From an uncultured Oscillospiraceae bacterium (GTDB taxonomy: Bacteria > Bacillota > Clostridia > Oscillospirales > Ruminococcaceae), in contig CAJJZS010000006.1 in NCBI GenBank assembly GCA_905197685.1, forward strand, positions 1-64,000: a stretch of DNA of 64,000 nucleotides. The letters are read 5' to 3'. The position numbers and the translations under genes were made by a program. Below the pieces are notes generated by a model that saw only the letters and a list, made by a program, of their open reading frames with translations, was not told the DNA's origin and did no database searches. Below are positions 16,673 through 25,644 of this stretch, piece by piece. Position 1 is the stretch's first letter, and every line of letters begins with the position of its first letter.

Positions 16673-17824
16673 TTAGGAATGATATACAATCTCTCCTTCA
16701 ATAATTGTATATCGCAATTGAGCAGCTACATCCTCTGTTGGCATTCCACTGAACAGAACAACATCCCCATCTTTTCCTATTTCCAAACTTCCTACCCTAT
16801 CACTGACTCCCAATGCTTTTGCCGGATTAATTGTAATCATTTTTAAAGCTCTGATTGGATCTCCTCCACATCTCACCACTTCTCCTGCTTGTATCAATAA
16901 TACATCTTCTGATAAAATCGGAGAATCTGATATAATAGATACATTAACACCATTTTGATCTAATAATACTACATCACTTAAATCTGCACCTGTTAATTCC
17001 CCAAATCCTGTGGGAACGCCAACAGGACCATAATTAATATCTGCTCCGCTTTCTTTTAATTCCTTTAAAAAATCTTTTGCTGACCACGCATGTTCTATTG
17101 TCAATTTACATTGATATTTTTGAGCAATCTCGATTGCTGTTAACATATCAAACTGCTCACAATGAATTTTTAACGGTATTTTTCTCTCAAAAACAGGAAT
17201 AAATGCTTCCCATTTTTCGTTATATTCAGGCAATTTTTCTTTTTGTTGTTTTGCATTTTCTTTTTGAATATAATATTGTCTTGCTTGTTCCAATGAATCA
17301 TCCAAAATAGAAGCAATTCCCATTCTTGTCATTGGAGATTTCCCTTTCGGACCATAAACTCCTTTTGGATTCATACCCAATGCAACTTTTAATGCGCAAG
17401 GATTTTTAATACACATTTTATGTATATTATTTCCAAAACTTTTCGTTACAAATGCTTGTCCACAAATAACATTCCCACTTCCCGGCGTTACACATAATGT
17501 AGTAACTCCCGTTGAGGGTACCTGCTGAAAATTTTTATCAAAAGGATTACAAGCATCGATAGCTCTTACCTGTGGTGTTACAGGGTCACTCATCTCATTT
17601 AAATCCATTCCATTTGAATCAATCATATCAAATCCGCCCTGATGGGTATGAGCATCAATAAATCCAGGTAAAGCCCATAATCCTTCTGCATCAATTACAG
17701 TTTCTTCTTCGTCCAACTGAATATTGAAACCAATTTGAACTATTTTTCCCTCTTTTATTAAAATATCACCTTTATAAGGAAGCTCTTTTACCATATCTAA
17801 AATTGTAGCATTTCTAATTAACAT
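16673..17824 (-). CDS. Metal-dependent amidohydrolase, catalytically complete
   Basis: A 383-aa member of the amidohydrolase superfamily (TIM barrel flanked by a small beta domain). All metal-site signatures are present: DAHTH (His59, His61), KIHCEQ (His221), TIEHAW (His245) and ISDSP (Asp300). The segment GMNPKGVYGPKGKSPMTRMG is typical of imidazolonepropionase-like hydrolases. The start at 17824 has GGGAG upstream, and the gene begins 4 nt after its paralogue. It probably hydrolyses an amide or cyclic amide of the imported compound. The substrate is not identifiable. Confidence 0.88.
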   Translation of the reverse strand: MLIRNATILDMVKELPYKGDILIKEGKIVQIGFNIQLDEEETVIDAEGLWALPGFIDAHTHQGGFDMIDSNGMDLNEMSDPVTPQVRAIDACNPFDKNFQQVPSTGVTTLCVTPGSGNVICGQAFVTKSFGNNIHKMCIKNPCALKVALGMNPKGVYGPKGKSPMTRMGIASILDDSLEQARQYYIQKENAKQQKEKLPEYNEKWEAFIPVFERKIPLKIHCEQFDMLTAIEIAQKYQCKLTIEHAWSAKDFLKELKESGADINYGPVGVPTGFGELTGADLSDVVLLDQNGVNVSIISDSPILSEDVLLIQAGEVVRCGGDPIRALKMITINPAKALGVSDRVGSLEIGKDGDVVLFSGMPTEDVAAQLRYTIIEGEIVYHS

Positions 17825-17828
17825 ATTT

Positions 17829-18956
17829 TTATTCTCCCTTTCTGTAAACTATTTTTCCTGCCACAATGGTTGCTTCCAGATCTGCGCTCCACTTCTCTAA
17901 CGGATTGTTGTTATAAATTACTAAATCTGCAAATAGTCCTTCTTTGATAGAACCAATTAAATCATCAACACCTAAAATTTTGGCTGTTTGTACTGTCATA
18001 AGATCTAACACATCTGCCGCTGAATATCCCTTTTGTACCAAACGACAAGCGTTCCACAAAAGATTTTCCTTACCTACACTGCCTGTCGAACAACCGATAC
18101 TTATTTCTAAATTCTTTCTCTTTGAAAGTAGCTTATCAAAATCACTCTCATACCATACCGCTGCTCCGGAATCAAACAAATCTCCAATAATTAATGCTGC
18201 TCCTAACTTTTCAATTTGCTCGATTACTTTATCTCCTTCATAAATACCGTTTAAAATCACTTTGATTTGAAACTCTTCTGCAATATTTAGTACATCACTA
18301 ATATCTACGCTTGTATTTGCATTTACTAAAATAGGTAATTCTCCTTTTAGTACTCTCGATAAAGTTTCATAATCTTTGTTTGGAGCAGGGGTTTCATCTT
18401 CCAACCATATCTGAGTTTCCTTCAAAATATTTCTGAAACAGGACGCCATGCCCATTCTTGTCATCGGAGCCATATTTTTATTTACAAATGTAGATTTCAC
18501 TTCTGATGTAAAATTACCTTTTACCGCTACGGTATCTTTCACACATAATTGTGAAGCTGCCATTCCCCCCGATACATGATATACACCCATTTGTCCTGCT
18601 AAAAGGGCTCCGTTGGCAGGAGCCGCCCCTATACTGGTTATTCCTCCTAACCAATAACGCTGAAGGGCGATCTCTCTGCCATCGAGTGCGTAGCGAACAT
18701 GTAAACTTGGATTGCACGGAACAGCTGTTTCATTAGAATCACCTTGACGAAGATTAGCATAATCTGTCAAACCTACCGACGTTACTGGTAAAATAAATCC
18801 CGGAAAAATCTCTTTACCTTTTGCATCAAATATTTCTGCTGTTTCGTTCGTAATATTTTGACCTACTTTTACAATTTTATCTTTTTCAATCAAAACATCT
18901 CCAGCTATAACTTCTTGATTTGGAAGATGCAAATATCCACCTTTTATTAATAACAT
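17829..18956 (-). CDS. Amidohydrolase-fold paralogue lacking the metal ligands (probable pseudoenzyme)
   Basis: A 375-aa protein aligning over its whole length with the neighbouring amidohydrolase (start MLLIKGGYLHLPNQEVIAGD, barrel entry FPGFI, shared MTRMGMASCFRNIL, C-terminal AKILGVDDLIGSIKEGLFAD). Every ligand position is changed: DAHTH becomes LPVTS (56-60), the barrel-5 His segment reads VNANTS (211-216), barrel-6 reads ILNGIY (234-239) and the Asp strand reads IGCSTGS (287-293). The frame is intact, so it is not a decaying gene. It may be a structural or regulatory partner of the active enzyme, or a binding protein. Confidence 0.82.
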   Translation of the reverse strand: MLLIKGGYLHLPNQEVIAGDVLIEKDKIVKVGQNITNETAEIFDAKGKEIFPGFILPVTSVGLTDYANLRQGDSNETAVPCNPSLHVRYALDGREIALQRYWLGGITSIGAAPANGALLAGQMGVYHVSGGMAASQLCVKDTVAVKGNFTSEVKSTFVNKNMAPMTRMGMASCFRNILKETQIWLEDETPAPNKDYETLSRVLKGELPILVNANTSVDISDVLNIAEEFQIKVILNGIYEGDKVIEQIEKLGAALIIGDLFDSGAAVWYESDFDKLLSKRKNLEISIGCSTGSVGKENLLWNACRLVQKGYSAADVLDLMTVQTAKILGVDDLIGSIKEGLFADLVIYNNNPLEKWSADLEATIVAGKIVYRKGE

Positions 18957-18997
18957 GTCACTACGCTCCTTTAACCCTTTTGAAGAATTTACTTCAA

Positions 18998-20581
18998 TTA
19001 TGCATCTGCTGGTTTTACTTTACCCAAATAATATACATAGTTTGCACCACTAACCGGATTAAATCCTGTTAACTCTGCACGATGAATAAAATTAAAGTAG
19101 CTTTCATACATCGGAACCATGTTATAAAAACCATACTGCATTTCTAATGCTTCTTTTACCAGTTCCTTGCGGGCTTCTGCATTATATTCAGCATTAATTT
19201 TTTCCATCAACGCATCATATTCTGGTGTTGTATAGACACACTGACCGTAATATCCACTTGTTGAATAAAAATTCAACATATCTTCTGTACTAAGTTGGTC
19301 TGTACCAAAATCTAATATTACCATCTGACATGTTCCGTCTGTAAATTTAGCATAATAAGCATTTGTGTCCAATTGAACAATTTCTACATTAATACCTATC
19401 ATTTGTAAATCTGCCTGTACAGACTGTGCAATTGATGCCTCATTCGCACTAATATATAGCTTCAATGTTTCTCCATCATAATTAGATTGAGCTAAATATT
19501 CTTTTGCTTTTTCAACATTATATCCATCTACTGTTTGTAAACTTACATAATCTCCCATAACCCTTGTTGGATATAATGTTGTTGATGCAATTGTTTCCGG
19601 CTCATTGTTAAACATTGCTGCATTTTCACGATTGATTGCATAGTATATTGCTTTTCTTAAATTTTCATCACTCTTTAAAGGCTCTGCATAAAAGTTCAGA
19701 TATTTAATTGCCCACCCTGTGTTGACTTCTGCCACCAAATTAGGATCTTCTTTTACCAAAGCAAGCTGGTTTGGCGTTAAATTAATTGCAATATCTGCTT
19801 CTCCATTTTGAAGCGCAACAACTGCGGTTGAACTGTCTACAGGCGTACGAATAATTACCTTTTTATAATATGGAGCTCCATCAAAATATTCCTCATTTGC
19901 CGTTAAATGAACATATTGATCTGTACCCTGAGATTCAAATTTATACGCTCCTGTTCCAATCGGATTTTTAGCAAATTGTTCCGCCCCCTTTTCATATGCT
20001 GTCGGAGAAACAATAAACGGTCCTTCTGCCATCATAGATAATAAGGCAACATGAGGTGTCGCTTTTGTAATTTTTACAGAATAATCATCTACCTTTTCGC
20101 AGGCGGTATAATATGTAGTGATATACGATGTCAAGGGATTTTCAAATTGTTTATTAAATGTATACACTACTGCATCCGCATTAAAAGGGGTACCGTCATG
20201 AAACTTAACATCTTTACGAAGATGAAAAATTACCGCACGACCGTCATCTGCATCTTCCCAGCTTTCTGCTAAACATGGAATCGGTGTGCCTTCATTGTCA
20301 AACTGTAATAAACAATCAAATATTTGATGCATTGCATTTTTATCTACACCCGATGATGATGCTGTTGTTAAAGGATCAAGAGTCTCACTCGTCATGTGGG
20401 AAATAAACACTAAAGTATCTTTGTCCTTTGCTGAAGCTGTTTTTTCTCCATCTTCTTTCTGTTCTCCCGGCTGTGAACTTTCAGTATTCGGTTCTTGTAA
20501 ATCTGTTTGTGGTTCTCCGCCACAGGCAGACAAACTAAGAATCATTGTTGCCACACATAGTAAAGCCAGTAGTTTTTTCAT
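18998..20581 (-). CDS. Extracellular solute-binding lipoprotein, oligopeptide type (SBP family 5)
   Basis: A 527-aa substrate-binding protein anchored by lipidation. The N-terminus MKKLLALLCVATMILSLSAC is a lipoprotein signal with lipobox LSAC, followed by a Ser/Glu-rich linker. The mature domain has the family 5 hallmarks: LVFISHMTSETLDPL, LAESWE, VIFHLRKDVKFHDGTPFNAD. It delivers substrate to the permeases encoded just upstream. It lies between dppC-like and the amidohydrolase pair, so the imported ligand is likely their substrate or a precursor. Confidence 0.95.
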   Translation of the reverse strand: MKKLLALLCVATMILSLSACGGEPQTDLQEPNTESSQPGEQKEDGEKTASAKDKDTLVFISHMTSETLDPLTTASSSGVDKNAMHQIFDCLLQFDNEGTPIPCLAESWEDADDGRAVIFHLRKDVKFHDGTPFNADAVVYTFNKQFENPLTSYITTYYTACEKVDDYSVKITKATPHVALLSMMAEGPFIVSPTAYEKGAEQFAKNPIGTGAYKFESQGTDQYVHLTANEEYFDGAPYYKKVIIRTPVDSSTAVVALQNGEADIAINLTPNQLALVKEDPNLVAEVNTGWAIKYLNFYAEPLKSDENLRKAIYYAINRENAAMFNNEPETIASTTLYPTRVMGDYVSLQTVDGYNVEKAKEYLAQSNYDGETLKLYISANEASIAQSVQADLQMIGINVEIVQLDTNAYYAKFTDGTCQMVILDFGTDQLSTEDMLNFYSTSGYYGQCVYTTPEYDALMEKINAEYNAEARKELVKEALEMQYGFYNMVPMYESYFNFIHRAELTGFNPVSGANYVYYLGKVKPADA

Positions 20582-20606
20582 AAAAATTCTTCCTTTCTAT
20601 TTTGGT

Positions 20607-21488
20607 TTATCTCTCGGCTTGCCGAGGATCTAAAGCCTCTGTCAATCCATCTCCCAATAGATTAAAACAAAGCGCTGTCAAAACAATAGCTAATCCCGGG
20701 AAAATAATCATATGGGGACTTTGTCTCATCCAACTAGTCGCTTCACTCAGCATATTTCCCCATTCCGGTGTTGGAGGCTGAATTCCCATACCAATAAAAC
20801 TCAATCCTGCAGCCGACATAATTAGTCCCGCAACATTCATCATTGCATTAACAACAATCGGTCCTATCGCATTCGGAATAACATGATGAAAAATAATTTC
20901 TCTATCTGTCACACCACAGCTTTTTGCGGCTTCAATATAATCTTGTCGAACTACCGTTAAAACAACTGCACGAATCATTCGTGTAAAACTTGGTACACTC
21001 GCCACTACAATGGCAATTGTCATACTTTTCATACCGCTTCCCATTGCTGCAACTAAACTTAATGCCAATAACATATACGGAATACACATTAAAGCATCAA
21101 TGACTCTCATAATCCATGTGTCTATTTTTCCACCAAAATATGCTGCTGTTGCTCCTAAAATGCAACCTCCAAACAAACTTAATGATGTACACACAACACC
21201 AAACATTAAGGAATATCTTGCTCCATGTATAACTCTTCCAAAAAGATCTCGTCCCATATGGTCAGTTCCAAACCAGTGTTCTGCACTTGGACCCAACAAT
21301 CTTTCCTGTGGATTTGGTGTAATAATCGTTTCATAATCAACAATTACATCCGCAAAAACAGCTAATAGTATAATAATAATTAAAAAAATTAGAGCAATTA
21401 CTGAAACTTTATTTTTACAAAATAAACGCCATACTTCTTTAAATTGACTTGGTTCTGTATTTGTTACAATTTTTCTATTTTTCTTCAT
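20607..21488 (-). CDS. Oligopeptide-type ABC transporter permease (DppC-like)
   Basis: A 293-aa inner-membrane permease with an N-terminal cytosolic stretch, a first helix VSVIALIFLIIIILLAVFAD, and the BPD_transp_1 region ending in the EAA loop segment EAAKSCGVTDREIIFHHVIP. GTDHMGRDLFGRVIHGARYS is typical of the DppC/OppC half. It pairs with the DppB-like protein 18 nt upstream. Confidence 0.94.
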   Translation of the reverse strand: MKKNRKIVTNTEPSQFKEVWRLFCKNKVSVIALIFLIIIILLAVFADVIVDYETIITPNPQERLLGPSAEHWFGTDHMGRDLFGRVIHGARYSLMFGVVCTSLSLFGGCILGATAAYFGGKIDTWIMRVIDALMCIPYMLLALSLVAAMGSGMKSMTIAIVVASVPSFTRMIRAVVLTVVRQDYIEAAKSCGVTDREIIFHHVIPNAIGPIVVNAMMNVAGLIMSAAGLSFIGMGIQPPTPEWGNMLSEATSWMRQSPHMIIFPGLAIVLTALCFNLLGDGLTEALDPRQAER

Positions 21489-21506
21489 CCTATTTTCCTC
21501 CCCTCT

Positions 21507-22433
21507 TTATTCATACTGAGATTTAATTCTTGGGTCAACAAATGCGTAGATTAAATCCACTACCAACATAATTATCATGAAAGTTGTTGATAAAAATACT
21601 ACTGCAAACATTGTTAACGGCACATCTTTTGCCTTAATTGCTGCCACAATTGCATTTCCGAATCCTGGAAGTCCAAATACAATTTCTGTAATCATAGCAC
21701 CACCTAAAAGACCTGCAAAATTCATACCCAATTGCGTAATAACCGGAATCAACGCATTTCTCAATGCATGTCCAAAGATAACTCTTCTATCTTTTGCGCC
21801 TTTTCCTTTTGCTGTGCGAATATAATCTTGGTTCATCGTATCCAACATTGTTGTTCTTGTTAATCTACTAATAAAAGCTGCACTTGGAAGTGCCAATGTC
21901 ATTACCGGCATAACATAATGTTGCCATGTTCCGACGCCACTGCTTGGCAATAAACCAAGTTGAAGTGATAAAAATAACATTAACATCAGACCTAACCAAA
22001 ATCCCGGAACAGATGCCAAAAATAACGCTAAAACTGTCAATCCATTATCTATAAGTGAATGTTTCTTTACTGCTGATAAAATTCCTAATGGTATCCCCAA
22101 CAATGCTGAACAGATAACAGACAAAATGGCTAATTTTAATGTTGTTGGGAATTTGGGCATTAAAACCTGAGTAACTGGAACATTAAATGTATATGACATA
22201 CCAAAATCACCATGTAATGCATCCCATATATAATCAACATAACGAACTAAAAGTGGACGATTAACCCCTAATGATTCATTCAACATATCTACTTGTTCTT
22301 GTGTTGCCGTTGGACCTAGCATAATGCGTCCCGGATCACCTGGTGTTACATTTAATATAAAAAATACTACAAACACAATAAATAAAAGTGTAGGAATTAC
22401 TATCAACAATCTCTTTAAAATATACTTTGCCAT
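21507..22433 (-). CDS. Oligopeptide-type ABC transporter permease (DppB-like)
   Basis: A 308-aa permease, first large gene of the operon. It shows the DppB pattern: MAKYILKRLLIVIPTLLFIV, TPGDPGRIMLG, an EAA-type loop YIRTAKGKGAKDRRVIFGHA and a final FVDPRIK. GTAAGGAGG precedes the ATG. A promoter with a palindromic operator lies about 300 nt upstream. Confidence 0.94.
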   Translation of the reverse strand: MAKYILKRLLIVIPTLLFIVFVVFFILNVTPGDPGRIMLGPTATQEQVDMLNESLGVNRPLLVRYVDYIWDALHGDFGMSYTFNVPVTQVLMPKFPTTLKLAILSVICSALLGIPLGILSAVKKHSLIDNGLTVLALFLASVPGFWLGLMLMLFLSLQLGLLPSSGVGTWQHYVMPVMTLALPSAAFISRLTRTTMLDTMNQDYIRTAKGKGAKDRRVIFGHALRNALIPVITQLGMNFAGLLGGAMITEIVFGLPGFGNAIVAAIKAKDVPLTMFAVVFLSTTFMIIMLVVDLIYAFVDPRIKSQYE

Positions 22434-22477
22434 AAAGCTTTCCTCCTTACTCTTTGTAATTCATATCTAAAACAAAT

Positions 22478-22654
22478 TTAAATTTCCTCTGCTGTCTTGA
22501 TATTTTTTGTTCGTAAATCACTATACTCCGTTATATACATTACCCATATATCACAGTAGTTAGAATACAACATATCAGTATGGGGAACACTTTCTGTTAT
22601 GTACCTCCTGCTATTTAAAAATTCAGTTACTTTTAAATTGTTTCTTTTTGTCAT
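22478..22654 (-). CDS. Small hypothetical protein leading the transporter operon
   Basis: A 58-codon frame starting MTKRNNLKVTEFLNSRRYIT, preceded by GGGAGGGAG. It lies between the operon promoter and dppB (44-nt gap). It is Tyr- and charge-rich, with no signal peptide or membrane helix. It could be a leader peptide or a real small protein. I do not recognise a family. Confidence 0.45.
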   Translation of the reverse strand: MTKRNNLKVTEFLNSRRYITESVPHTDMLYSNYCDIWVMYITEYSDLRTKNIKTAEEI

Positions 22655-22706
22655 CTTATCTCCCTCCCAGTTCAATTTAAATCAAAATATAATTCTAATT
22701 TCTTTG

Positions 22707-22764
22707 TATGAATATATTCATATTTCTTGTTTTTTAAGATAACACTCCTTTTTTCTATTGTCAA
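22707..22764 (-). promoter_or_regulatory. Promoter and 16-bp operator of the transporter operon
   Basis: TTGACA (22759-22764), a 17-nt spacer and TATCTT (22736-22741) form a strong promoter on the minus strand. The perfect palindrome TATGAATATATTCATA (22707-22722) lies just past the expected start site. This is the obvious operator for the TetR protein encoded next door, which would then block the transcript until an inducer binds. Confidence 0.65.
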
Positions 22765-22926
22765 TATCCTAATCGTATAATCATGTATTACGTATAAAAA
22801 ATATGTTGTATTTTGTCGAATATGTCTATTATCATTTATTTAAATTTATAACAGATATTTGATATTAAATATAAGATTGTTATTTTTTTATTAAACAAGT
22901 ATTTTTATTTATTATTTTTTAGCACA
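22765..22926. other. AT-rich spacer between TetR terminator and transporter promoter
   Basis: Very AT-rich with no gene and no recognisable structure. The spacer separates two same-strand units. Confidence 0.3.
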
Positions 22927-22983
22927 TTAAAATACAACAGCTCCGCATAATTATAATAATTATGCGGAGCTGTTGTATTTTAA
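22927..22983 (-). terminator. Long perfect stem terminator after tetR
   Basis: A perfect 28-bp inverted repeat (22927-22954 with 22956-22983) around a single base. The core ACAGCTCCGCATAATT is GC-containing and T-rich sequence follows. It starts 11 nt after the tetR stop and isolates tetR from the transporter operon. Confidence 0.8.
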
Positions 22984-22994
22984 TAACTTCAATC

Positions 22995-23603
22995 TTAAGA
23001 TTTAAAATGTACCATACCTTGTTTTAATACTTCTACACACATCTGATATAATTTCCATTCTTCTTCTCCCCCTAAATCACAAAACCTATGAATCACATTT
23101 GGAAATGCTAAAATAATACCCATAAACAAATCTTTATTCTTTTTTATCATCGGATCGATATCATCTTGATCAAAAAAATCATAATTATATATTTCCATAT
23201 ATTTCTCACCAATGAGTTTATTAAATGTCCACTCTCTCTTTATTTCTGGACGAGATTTATTAAAATTATCAATAAAAAATTCCTGATAATACTGTAAATT
23301 TTTTGACTGTGTAAATAATGAATCTGCCATTATATTTTTTTTAGGATCTAACAAATCTATTTTTTTTCCAGTTTGTTTTGACTCTTCCAATTCACTATCC
23401 ATATAAAATGACAAAAGATAAAAATAAATATCTTTTTTATCCTCAAAATACTGATAAAAACTTCCGATAGGAATATCCATTGCCTCTATCAAACGATTAA
23501 TGCTAACATTCTGATATGGTTTATGGGCAAATTCTTCTCTTGCTCCATTTAAAATACGATTTCTTTTTTCTTCAGGTAAATTAAAAAAAGTTTTTTTAGG
23601 CAT
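22995..23603 (-). CDS. TetR/AcrR family transcriptional regulator
   Basis: A 202-aa protein. The N-terminal HTH reads RILNGAREEFAHKPYQNVSI and RLIEAMDIPIGSFYQYFEDK, the classic TetR motif with SFYQYF. The rest is a helical ligand-binding domain rich in aromatic residues. GGGAGAC precedes the ATG. It shares AT-rich composition with the downstream transporter block and most likely controls it through the palindrome at 22707. The inducer may be the transported compound. Confidence 0.9.
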   Translation of the reverse strand: MPKKTFFNLPEEKRNRILNGAREEFAHKPYQNVSINRLIEAMDIPIGSFYQYFEDKKDIYFYLLSFYMDSELEESKQTGKKIDLLDPKKNIMADSLFTQSKNLQYYQEFFIDNFNKSRPEIKREWTFNKLIGEKYMEIYNYDFFDQDDIDPMIKKNKDLFMGIILAFPNVIHRFCDLGGEEEWKLYQMCVEVLKQGMVHFKS

Positions 23604-23738
23604 AATGATGTCTCCCTTTTGTCTGTCTTACTTCGTTTATTTTCTATCTTTATTATATCATACTTTTTTAAATTAAATATTTTTTCTACACTTCCTTTCA
23701 TAAACCCCACCCTTCACAAGTTTTCTTTTATTTTTTCG

Positions 23739-23770
23739 GCAATAAGACGATTTTTTGTTTGTCTTATTGC
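23739..23770 (+). promoter_or_regulatory. 10-bp inverted repeat upstream of cysteine desulfidase
   Basis: GCAATAAGAC (23739-23748) and GTCTTATTGC (23761-23770) are perfectly complementary, followed by TTCTTTTTC. It could terminate leader transcripts of the desulfidase gene or serve as an operator. A related half-site GTCTTAC occurs near 23624 in front of tetR. Confidence 0.4.
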
Positions 23771-23822
23771 TTCTTTTTCATTTAAAACTTATAATAGATT
23801 TTAGATAAAAGGAGGTCTTTTT

Positions 23823-25112
23823 ATGGAAAAACAAATGCTTTTGCAAATCCTTGACAAGGAAATCGTTCCCTCCCTCGGTGTTACCGAACCGGGCGCAGTC
23901 GCGATGTGCGCCGCCGCTGCCTCCGATAACAACCGGATTCAAACACAGCGGATTGAATTGATTGTCAGCCCGAATATTTATAAAAATTGTATGTCGGTCG
24001 GAATCCCCGGTTTTCCTCAAAAAGGGATTGTTGCCGCTGCCGCTTTGGGCGCCCTTGCCGGAGATTATCGTCTTGGACTGGAATCTTTAAAGTTTGTCGA
24101 TGAGTCTGCCTGTCGATTGTGTGAAGAATGGATTTCCTCGCACTCGGTCAGTGTATCTGTATCGGACAACGGGGAAATGCTTTACATCGAAGCCCGCTGC
24201 TTCGGGAAGCAGGGAAACGGACGCGCAATTGTGCAAAAAAGCCATTCTAACCTCACTTTCATAGAGCAAAACGGGGAATGTGTCTTTCAAAAGAACCCCG
24301 ATTCGGATTCTGAATCGGTTGACAGCAATCTACTTTCCGAAATTACTGTGGCAGAATTATTAATATTGATTGAATCCTGCTCCAAAGAGGAGCTTGCTTT
24401 ACTGGAGTTGGGCGCGCAAAAAAATATGGAGGCTGCCCGTTGGGGGTTGGAAAACCGCCCCGGAATGGGGGTGGGCGCAGCGTTGCAGACTTTATTCCGT
24501 GAGGAAGGAACCTTGGATACTTTATCTTCCGATCTGCAAGTTTATACAGCTGCTGCCTCCGATGTTCGGGTATCCGGCAGCTTTCTGCCCATCATGACCT
24601 GCGCGGGCAGCGGAAACCACGGAATCACCGCCTTTGTTCCGGTTGTGCGGGCAGCGCATCGGCTGGGCGTTTCTCATGAAAAAATGCTGCGCGCTTTGGC
24701 GCTCTCCAATTTGCTGACCGTTTATATCAAAAACGACTCCGGCAAGCTGTCGGGAATGTGCGGCTGCGGGGTTGCCGCTGCCACCGGAGTTGCTGCCGCT
24801 TTAGCCTACCTGCTGGACGGAGATCTTGCCGCCATCGAAGGAAGCATCAAAAATATGGCAGGCGACATTACCGGAATGATTTGCGATGGGGCAAAGGACG
24901 GCTGTTCGCTGAAATTAGCAACTGCGGTCAGCTCTGCCGTTCGTGCGGCGACCCTTGCCGTTCACGGAATCATCATTCCGAATGACAACGGAATCATCGC
25001 CTCTACCGCCGAGCAAACGATGAAAAACATGGGCGCTGTCAGCGCGAAAGGAATGTCTCCCACCGATTCTGTTATTTTAGACCTCATGCAGCGCTGCAAA
25101 AATCCGCAATAA
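23823..25112 (+). CDS. L-cysteine desulfidase / UPF0597 family protein (CyuA/YhaM-like)
   Basis: A 429-aa cytosolic protein of the serine dehydratase alpha-like family. Members use an Fe-S cluster to convert L-cysteine to pyruvate, ammonia and sulfide. Hallmarks: LGVTEPGAVAMCAAAASDN near the N-terminus, TCAGSGNHGITA, SGMCGCGVAAATGVAAAL, and ITGMICDGAKDGCSLKLA; the clustered Cys residues are candidate cluster ligands. AAAGGAGG precedes the ATG. GC content rises again here, so the gene marks the right border of the AT-rich block. It may instead act on serine. Confidence 0.87.
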   Translation: MEKQMLLQILDKEIVPSLGVTEPGAVAMCAAAASDNNRIQTQRIELIVSPNIYKNCMSVGIPGFPQKGIVAAAALGALAGDYRLGLESLKFVDESACRLCEEWISSHSVSVSVSDNGEMLYIEARCFGKQGNGRAIVQKSHSNLTFIEQNGECVFQKNPDSDSESVDSNLLSEITVAELLILIESCSKEELALLELGAQKNMEAARWGLENRPGMGVGAALQTLFREEGTLDTLSSDLQVYTAAASDVRVSGSFLPIMTCAGSGNHGITAFVPVVRAAHRLGVSHEKMLRALALSNLLTVYIKNDSGKLSGMCGCGVAAATGVAAALAYLLDGDLAAIEGSIKNMAGDITGMICDGAKDGCSLKLATAVSSAVRAATLAVHGIIIPNDNGIIASTAEQTMKNMGAVSAKGMSPTDSVILDLMQRCKNPQ

Positions 25113-25333
25113 AAAGTTCTTTTTCGTTTGAAATTATTTTTCCCTTTTTTCTTTGATAAAATGACTTAGAAAAACTTTTAGGATAAACTTCTCAATAAAA
25201 CGAAATTTTATTTTCTTAACTTTTTCTCTCATTTTATCATCATACGCTCAATCTTGCCATTGTTTTCGTTGAAAATATTTTGTAAAATTTTGAAATTTCC
25301 GGATTTTGGACTAACTAAAAAATATATAATCAC

Positions 25334-25361
25334 TTGTATTTTACTATGAATATGCTATAAT
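25334..25361 (+). promoter_or_regulatory. Promoter of the relB-yoeB unit
   Basis: TTGTAT (25334-25339), 16-nt spacer, TATAAT (25356-25361), followed by a start about 18 nt before AGAAAGGAG. The rest of the 274-nt gap back to the desulfidase gene is AT-rich, with only a distant GATAAAATGA/TCATTTTATC inverted repeat. Confidence 0.65.
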
Positions 25362-25386
25362 ATAGATACAGAAAGGAGATGATTGT

Positions 25387-25644
25387 ATGACACAGATTAA
25401 CATTCGTGTTGATGATGAAGTAAAAAGAAATGCTGAAATCGCACTGGACGAAATTGGATTGAGTATGTCTACCGCAATCAATGTTTTTCTGAAAAAAGTA
25501 GCCAGAGAAAGAAGAATCCCTTTTGACTTAACCGCAGATTCATTTTATTCCGACAATAATCTCCGGTATCTTGAAAACATTATGCGTGATGTAAAAGCCG
25601 GTACCGCAAAATTTAAAGAACATGATTTAACAGAGGTTGATTAA
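25387..25644 (+). CDS. relB: RelB/DinJ family antitoxin
   Basis: An 85-aa protein starting MTQINIRVDDEVKRNAEIAL, a ribbon-helix-helix DNA-binding domain, followed by GLSMSTAINVFLKKVARERR and a C-terminal tail (AKFKEHDLTEVD) that would wrap the toxin. RelB/DinJ antitoxins repress their own promoter. The stop abuts the ATG of a YoeB toxin gene that carries a nonsense codon, so the antitoxin now has no intact local partner. Confidence 0.92.
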   Translation: MTQINIRVDDEVKRNAEIALDEIGLSMSTAINVFLKKVARERRIPFDLTADSFYSDNNLRYLENIMRDVKAGTAKFKEHDLTEVD

